Shown: positions 5,686 to 6,614 of the stretch, in pieces
Layout: the number at the start of each line of letters is the position of its first letter
How positions within the stretch are numbered: the first letter of the stretch is position 1
Made by a program: the position numbers and the translations under genes
Assembly (NCBI GenBank): GCA_035632095.1
Contig: DASQHM010000161.1
Coordinates: 1-6,614 of the forward strand
DNA: 6,614 bases
Reading direction: 5' to 3'
From: DASQHM01 sp035632095
GTDB lineage: Bacteria; Pseudomonadota; Alphaproteobacteria; Ferrovibrionales; Ferrovibrionaceae
Notes under the pieces: model-generated
The model's database searches: none
What the model saw: the letters and a program-made list of their open reading frames with translations, nothing else
What the model was told of the DNA's origin: nothing

Positions 5686-6614
5686 ATGCGAGCAAGATCT
5701 GAACTGGCGAAGGCCCTCCTCACCTGCTCCGACGCCTTTGTCGCGACCGGCGTCTTCTCCTTCATCGTCAATATCTGCGTCCTCGTCTAGCCCATCTACA
5801 TGATGGAAGTCTACAATCGCGTTCTGCCGACGCAGAGCGCGCCGACGCTGTACACGCTCACCGGCTTGGCTATCGCGCTGATCATGGTCATCGCGCTGCT
5901 TGAGGTCATCCGCTCGCGCATCCTGGTGCGCGTCAGCAGCAAGCTCGACCAGCAACTGAACGACCGGGTGCTTTCGGCCATATTTGCCGGGACCCTTTTG
6001 GCGCACCCCAAGGCAAGCGCGCAAGGCCTCCGCGATCTCGACAACGTGCGGCAATTCCTGTCGGGCAACGGCACGCTGGTGTTCTTCGATGCGCCCTGGG
6101 CGCCGATCCTGATCGCCGTCGTGTACCTCTTCCATCCCGTGCTCGGGATGGTCACGGCGCTTGGCGCCGCGGCGCTGCTGCTCCTGGCCGCTTTCAACGA
6201 AATCGCCACGCGGCGCCCGCTCGGCGACGCCAACAGCCTTTCGACGCGTATCTTCGGGCTCATTTCTTCCAGCCTGCGCAACGCCGAAGCGCTGCACGCC
6301 ATGGGCATGTTCCAGAACCTGCAGCGCCATCGCATGCGCCAGCGCAACGAAATGATGCGGCTGCAGGCGGTCGCCAGCGACCGTGCCGGCCTGCTGTCGG
6401 CCATCAGCAAGGCGTTCCGCCAGGTGCTGCAGATCGCGGTTCTCGCTGTCGGCGCCTATCTGGCCCTGAAGAACGAGGTCACCACGGGCGAGATCGTCGC
6501 CGCCTCGATCATCGCCGGCCGGGCATTGGCGCCGCTGGAATTGGCGATCGGCTCCTGGAAGCAGTTCGTTTCGGCCCGCGGCGCCTACGAGCGGCTGCGC
6601 GGCTTGCTCGAGGC
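5686..6614 (+). pseudogene. Type I secretion ABC transporter, PrtD/PrsD family, 5' part, interrupted by in-frame TAG
   Basis: The frame from ATG 5686 runs 309 codons to the window end and is open except for TAG at 5788-5790 (codon 35). Family marks are continuous on both sides: SELAKALLTC (5-14), PIYMMEVYNRVLP (36-48), RSRILVRVSSKLD (76-88), RDLDNVRQFLSG (116-127), FFDAPWAP (133-140), LRNAEALHAMGM (197-208), SDRAG (231-235), GRALAPLELAIGSWKQFVSARGAYERLRGLL (278-308). This is the N-terminal membrane domain; the ATPase domain would lie beyond the window. PrtD-type proteins energise export of unfolded proteins through a membrane-fusion protein and TolC; rhizobial PrsD exports glycanases that trim exopolysaccharide. 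The stop sits in the first membrane helix, in ICVLV-stop-PIYM, where relatives often have Ser or Pro; TCG to TAG is one change. Restart at ATG 5800 or 5803 is conceivable but has no ribosome site and would lose most of helix 1. It may be a young pseudogene or a sequencing error. Confidence 0.85.

Noticed and set aside
5487..5702. A 71-residue open frame between the flippase relic and the exporter.
   Set aside because: No family resemblance; its first part falls in the flank shared with the noncoding region after flippase A, and it overlaps the start of the exporter.
5668..6410. Two long minus-strand open frames (220 and 199 residues) over the exporter gene.
   Set aside because: The plus strand carries clear PrtD-family sequence across the whole stretch; the antisense products are low-complexity and match no family I know. 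They could mislead an annotator because the real frame is interrupted by TAG and runs off the end.

Overview
The window looks like chromosomal DNA of a high-GC alphaproteobacterium, most likely a member of the Hyphomicrobiales (Rhizobium/Bradyrhizobium type). That rests on the base composition, the style of the proteins (an ArnT-like glycosyltransferase, a 'ARLLTPADFGLVAMA' polysaccharide flippase, a PrtD-type exporter) and their proximity to each other. No genus can be fixed from the sequence alone. The theme is cell-surface polysaccharide or glycolipid assembly and export. No tRNA, rRNA, CRISPR array, insertion sequence or phage gene is visible.

Layout. On the minus strand, 2133 down to 45 holds two genes in one apparent operon: a 552-residue polytopic glycosyltransferase of the GT39/ArnT type, then a 120-residue four-helix EamA/ArnE-like protein. 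They match the pair 'carrier-lipid-sugar flippase plus periplasmic sugar transferase'. A 380-base divergent intergenic region (2134-2513) follows. On the plus strand, 2514-4046 is an intact PST/MOP-family polysaccharide flippase (copy A). After a 209-base spacer with two hairpins comes an intact short-chain dehydrogenase/reductase (4256-5173).

The last quarter is decayed. Overlapping the stop of the dehydrogenase by ATGA is the start of a second flippase gene (copy B, 5170-5479). It has lost about 1.2 kb of internal sequence in two steps and survives as an N-terminal block, a short middle block and a C-terminal block; the last is in a different frame. The similarity to copy A continues beyond both stop codons. 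About 200 bases further on begins a type I secretion ABC transporter of the PrtD/PrsD family (5686 to beyond the window end). Its frame is clean and well conserved except for one in-frame TAG at codon 35, in the first membrane helix.

Reading together: the intact genes would build and translocate a surface glycan across the inner membrane (flippase A, the dehydrogenase possibly modifying a sugar or lipid precursor, the ArnT/ArnE-like pair decorating a periplasmic acceptor). The decayed half looks like the relic of a second flippase module and a protein exporter. The most notable observations are the three-piece flippase relic and the single-stop exporter gene beside it. I see no convincing evidence for a wholly new system.
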